A DNA stretch of 64,000 nt, taken from Acetobacterium woodii. Lineage in GTDB: Bacteria > Bacillota > Clostridia > Eubacteriales > Eubacteriaceae. The notes below the pieces were generated by a model. The model did not search any database. It was not told the DNA's origin and worked only from the letters and a program-made list of their open reading frames with translations. The DNA is taken from positions 186,001-250,000 of the forward strand of contig JACQZP010000016.1 of assembly GCA_016213825.1 (NCBI GenBank), written 5' to 3'. The position numbers and the translations under genes are program-made. Positions 62,863 to 64,000 of the stretch are shown piece by piece. How positions within the stretch are numbered: position 1 is the first letter of the stretch; every line of letters starts with the position of its first letter.

Positions 62863-63051
62863 ATGATTGGTGAACGCATAAAAAACCTAAGATTAAGCTT
62901 AGGTTGCAAACAAGAAGAGCTTGCTGAAAAACTATCAATTTCCAGATCTTCACTTTCACTTTACGAAATAGACAAACGAGAACCTGACAGTGTAACGTCA
63001 ATAAAAATTGCTGACTTTTTTTCTGTTTTTTGTTTTTTTAATCATTACTAG
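62863..63051 (+). CDS. Short XRE-family helix-turn-helix protein, probably truncated
   Basis: 62 residues from the ATG at 62863: MIGERIKNLRLSLGCKQEEL and AEKLSISRSSLSLYEIDKREPDS form a complete Cro/CI-type helix-turn-helix. The expected continuation (ADYFNVSLDYLLG in relatives) breaks into ADFFSVFCFFNHY-stop inside a run of T residues, so a frameshift in the poly-T probably cut off the C-terminal domain. No ribosome site is clear before the ATG. It may be a small DNA-binding protein or a pseudogene. Confidence 0.6.
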   Translation: MIGERIKNLRLSLGCKQEELAEKLSISRSSLSLYEIDKREPDSVTSIKIADFFSVFCFFNHY

Positions 63052-63596
63052 TTAATGCCTACTGAATAATTACGTGATACTGAGCTAGTAGGGGGAATCG
63101 AAACTCCTACTTACGAAGAATTACGAATCAGCAGTAAAACGGCATGTTAAAGCCAGCTATTCTTTGTACCTGACATATTTCTGACGCTTTTTTCTTTTTT
63201 CGAATGCTTATGCTTCTATTACTACTTCCATTCATTAGACCTTAAAATGAACGCACTATTAAATAACCAATGTCTGCCTGCCATTCTGATCAACCCATGC
63301 AGTTTCAGACAGATTCCATGATTATCTTCCAGGTGCTCTCCGGTGCATAAGAAAATTTCTTTTGATAAGCCATCCAAAAAATTCACCATATCCTCGCTAT
63401 TTTCGACTTTACCAACGATTATCGGTATATCTTTTAATTAATGCTTAGTACCACGCTTGTTCGCAGTTGCCATCAGTGCATCATTAAAAACTGTAGGATG
63501 CAGATTTTCGCCCCTTCAAAAGGAAAAACCATTTTTTTCTTTTCGTTTAATCTCCGTTTACATGGGCATGATACAATTTAGTAGAGGTGATGAAAG
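63052..63596. other. Gene-free stretch with an unrecognised minus-strand remnant
   Basis: No intact gene. On the minus strand about 63220-63500 reads NDALMATANKRGTKH-stop, then LKDIPIIVGKVENSEDMVNF and LDGLSKEIFLCTGEHLEDNH up to RMAGRHWLFN, open but with a stop and without a start, so probably the rest of a decayed gene that I cannot name. The last 60 bases before 63597 form the leader of the next gene, with TAGAGGTGATG as ribosome site. Confidence 0.4.
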
Positions 63597-64000
63597 ATGA
63601 GTAAAATTATGATTGTTGACGACGATTCAAACATCCGTGAACTTGTAATTGTTTTGCTTCAAAACAACGGATTTGAAGTATGCGAGGCGGAAGACGGACG
63701 TGAAGCGCTACAAAACATCAATATTGATAACCCTGATCTGGCAATTATCGACATTATGATGCCGAACATGGATGGCTTTGATCTTTGTCGTCATTTGCGT
63801 TCTTATTACGAAAACATGCCGATTTTAATGCTGACAGCCAAAGGTGAGCTTACAAACAAGGTGAAAGGCTTCGGACTTGGCGCCGACGATTATCTGACCA
63901 AGCCTTTTGAAGGCGAAGAATTGGTCGTTCGCGTTCAGGCGCTGTTGCGACGCTATAAAATTGAAGCATCCCAGATAATCCAGATCGACAATGTCACGAT
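63597..64000 (+). CDS. OmpR-family response regulator (3' end cut by window)
   Basis: 134 residues visible. The receiver domain is complete: acidic pair in IMIVDDDSNIRE, phosphoacceptor Asp52 in LAIIDIMMPNMDGFD, ILMLTAKGELTNK near 80 and YLTKPFEGEELVVRVQALLRR near 101. A winged helix is expected past the window end, as the linker IEASQIIQIDNVT begins as in OmpR/PhoB types. AGAGGTGATG lies just before the ATG at 63597. It is similar in type to, but not a copy of, the regulator at 14102. A histidine kinase gene probably follows outside the window. Confidence 0.93.
   Translation, partial: MSKIMIVDDDSNIRELVIVLLQNNGFEVCEAEDGREALQNINIDNPDLAIIDIMMPNMDGFDLCRHLRSYYENMPILMLTAKGELTNKVKGFGLGADDYLTKPFEGEELVVRVQALLRRYKIEASQIIQIDNVT

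Overview
The window looks like a chromosomal segment of a moderately AT-rich anaerobic Firmicute of the class Clostridia. Supporting signs are the dnaE-pfkA-pyk order, a nifS-thiI pair, a SAM-I riboswitch in front of metK, GlpP control of glycerol genes, DUF1667-type glycerol-3-phosphate oxidation modules, split transketolases and a C_GCAxxG_C_C protein. The closest fit I can suggest is an acetogen of the Acetobacterium/Eubacterium group, but that is inference from gene content, not a database match. I saw no rRNA, tRNA, CRISPR array or intact insertion sequence.

Layout. 1-7.9 kb (minus): housekeeping run U32 protein, mutS2, dcd, nifS, thiI (thiI cut by the window start), with a palindromic element between nifS and thiI. 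8.1-13.0 kb (minus): MerR regulator, DUF308 membrane protein, C_GCAxxG protein, metK with promoter and SAM riboswitch, Xaa-Pro peptidase. 13.2-17.7 kb (plus): TtcA-like protein, then an overlapping response regulator, histidine kinase and lipoprotein. 17.8-24.2 kb (minus): pyk, pfkA, dnaE. 24.5-30.1 kb (plus): glycerol module 1 (glpK, glpP, GlpA-like dehydrogenase, FAD oxidoreductase, DUF1667). glpK and the dehydrogenase operon carry matching leader terminators that are probable GlpP targets. 30.3-34.2 kb (plus): surface-polymer O-acetylation cassette (SGNH, lipoprotein, MBOAT, DHHW).

34.2-56.2 kb (minus) is the most interesting part: about 21 kb of co-directional carbohydrate genes. In order of transcription it holds a split transketolase, an oversized transaldolase-like protein, a class II aldolase, an acetoin-dehydrogenase-type 2-oxo/TPP complex (E1 alpha, E1 beta, E2, E3), a lipoate ligase, a second complete glycerol module, a second nearly identical aldolase, a PHP phosphoesterase, a HAD phosphatase, a DeoC-like aldolase, an FGGY sugar kinase, a GntR/UTRA regulator and a corrinoid/MetH-activation-like protein. 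Three promoters inside it share a GTNNTCATRAC motif just downstream of the -10 box, a candidate operator of the encoded GntR protein. Together the genes could turn an unidentified ketose or polyol, plus glycerol, into DHAP, glyceraldehyde-3-phosphate and acetyl-CoA.

56.3-64 kb is accessory and partly decayed. It has small orphan proteins, a dGTPase C-terminal remnant, a divergent LysR/MFS pair, a DsbA/FrnE-like pseudogene whose start codon is now ATA, an L25/Ctc gene, a frameshifted DHA2-type efflux pseudogene, a 48-residue zinc-ribbon gene, a truncated XRE regulator and the start of a new two-component system at the window edge.
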